From contig JAKAMV010000698.1 of the NCBI GenBank assembly GCA_021812735.1, positions 1 to 5,444 of the forward strand: a stretch of DNA of 5,444 nt, given 5' to 3'. Numbering within the stretch: the first letter of the stretch is position 1; every line of letters starts with the position of its first letter. Of the stretch, positions 4,610 through 5,444 are shown piece after piece. Source of the DNA: Chloroflexota bacterium (lineage in GTDB: Bacteria; Chloroflexota; Limnocylindria; Limnocylindrales; CSP1-4). Made by a program: the position numbers and the translations under genes. A model generated the notes under the pieces. That model was not told where the DNA came from, made no database searches, and saw only the letters and a list, made by a program, of their open reading frames with translations.

Positions 4610-5444
4610 GTGACCCTCGATCTGACGCAGGAATTCCTCGTCCAGCCGGTCGACGCGTCCTGGCTCCAGTGCAACATCGAGTGCCAGGAAGCGTGCCCTG
4701 TCGGCACGAACTGCCGCGGGTATCTCAATCTGGCCGCTGAGGGCCGGTTCGAGGAGGGATACCTGCTCGCCCGCGAGCCCAACCCTGTTGCGGCGATGTG
4801 CTCCTACGTGTGCTCCGCCCCATGCGAGCGCGCCTGTCGACGCGGCGACATCGATCGCCCGCTGGCGATCCGCGCCATGAAGCGGTTCCTGGTCGAGTGG
4901 CACGAGGCCTCCGGCATCCCCGACACGATGCCGGCCATCACGCCGCGCGACGAGCGGGTGGCCGTGATCGGCGCCGGTCCGTCGGGCCTGGCGGTCGCCC
5001 GCGAGCTGGCGGTGAAGGGCTATCGCGTCACGGTCTTCGACAGCCTCCCCTACGGAGGAGGCACGCTGCTGATGGGCGTGCCCGCGTTCCGTCTGCCGCG
5101 CGAGGCCATCGAGATGGACGTCCGGCTGGTTGAGCGGCTGGGGGTCGACTTCGTCTTCGACACTGCGATCGGCGTGGACCTGCCGTTCGAGGACCTCCAG
5201 CGCGACTTCGACGCGATCGCCATCTGCGCCGGCGCCATGAACCCGGTGTACCTCGACATCCCCGGCGCGGACCTCGACGGCGTCCTGTACGGGGTGGACT
5301 TCATGAAGCGGGCGAACCTCGGCCAAGAGGTCGAGGTGGGCCAGAACGTGGTGGTCGTGGGCGGCGGCTACACCGCGATGGACTGCGCGCGGACGAGCCT
5401 GCGCTTCGGCGCCGAGAACGTCACGATCGCCTACCGGCGCACCC
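4610..5444 (+). CDS. GltD-type FAD/NAD(P)-dependent iron-sulfur oxidoreductase (N-terminal part)
   Basis: This frame gives 278 residues and runs off the right edge. It resembles the glutamate synthase small subunit and dihydropyrimidine dehydrogenase-like family, in which electrons pass between NAD(P)H, FAD and [4Fe-4S] clusters. The N-terminal cluster domain has C21, C25, C29 (followed by Pro), C35, and then C64, C68, C72 and C76. GAGPSG (121-126) is the FAD-binding Rossmann loop, GGGTLLMGVPAFRLP (149-163) the adjoining FAD and cluster contact, ICAGA (205-209) the strand before the second domain, and GGGYTAMDCAR (251-261) the NAD(P)-binding loop. The partner and physiological substrate are unknown; GltB, a ferredoxin-linked enzyme or a fused C-terminal domain are all possible. 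GTG 4610 is chosen because it follows the candidate promoter and lies 20 residues before the first cysteine. An in-frame GTG at 4508 lies upstream of that promoter and is less likely. Confidence 0.88.
   Translation, partial: MTLDLTQEFLVQPVDASWLQCNIECQEACPVGTNCRGYLNLAAEGRFEEGYLLAREPNPVAAMCSYVCSAPCERACRRGDIDRPLAIRAMKRFLVEWHEASGIPDTMPAITPRDERVAVIGAGPSGLAVARELAVKGYRVTVFDSLPYGGGTLLMGVPAFRLPREAIEMDVRLVERLGVDFVFDTAIGVDLPFEDLQRDFDAIAICAGAMNPVYLDIPGADLDGVLYGVDFMKRANLGQEVEVGQNVVVVGGGYTAMDCARTSLRFGAENVTIAYRRT

Noticed and set aside
4351..4782. Minus-strand open frame of 143 codons across the divergent region and the start of the oxidoreductase.
   Set aside because: It is antisense to a recognised gene and crosses both promoters, with no recognisable domain.

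Overview
This is a very GC-rich bacterial window (roughly 70% GC or more by eye) carrying six protein genes on both strands, two of them cut by the window edges. The wide GC bias, GTG starts, and TAnnnT boxes lying 6-7 bases before start codons (a leaderless-mRNA pattern) fit a high-GC lineage such as Chloroflexota (Limnocylindria-like) or Actinomycetota. The lineage is inferred from gene style only. No rRNA, tRNA, mobile element or CRISPR array was seen.

Layout. Positions 1-293 (-) hold the N-terminal 97 residues of a YbaK/EbsC-type aminoacyl-tRNA deacylase-like protein. A 61-base divergent spacer with two back-to-back candidate -10 boxes separates it from thiamine diphosphokinase (355-1056, +). 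A Bcp/PrxQ-type peroxiredoxin (1092-1568, +) follows with its own TATCCT box. After an imperfect hairpin comes a PIG-L/LmbE-type zinc deacetylase (1660-2448, +). This gene converges, with a 49-base gap, on a 594-residue protein of unknown function (4282-2498, -). That protein has an N-terminal membrane helix, a Pro/Ala linker, a long Ala-rich coiled coil and a C-terminal domain I do not recognise.

A 327-base divergent region (4283-4609) holds a near-consensus promoter for the unknown gene (TTGACG, 17 bases, TACGCT), with a (CG)6 tract in its spacer. It also holds a long inverted repeat, an extended -10 box for the rightward gene, a small GC hairpin and a 13-base tandem repeat. From 4610 to the right edge runs the start of a GltD-type flavin and iron-sulfur oxidoreductase, without its C-terminus.

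Together the window looks like mostly single-gene transcription units of housekeeping and redox metabolism: tRNA quality control, thiamine cofactor activation, peroxide removal, a possible thiol- or sugar-linked deacetylase, and an NAD(P)H-linked oxidoreductase. The least explained element is the membrane-anchored coiled-coil protein and the regulatory region it shares with the oxidoreductase. I see no clear evidence of a defence system or other multi-gene novel system.
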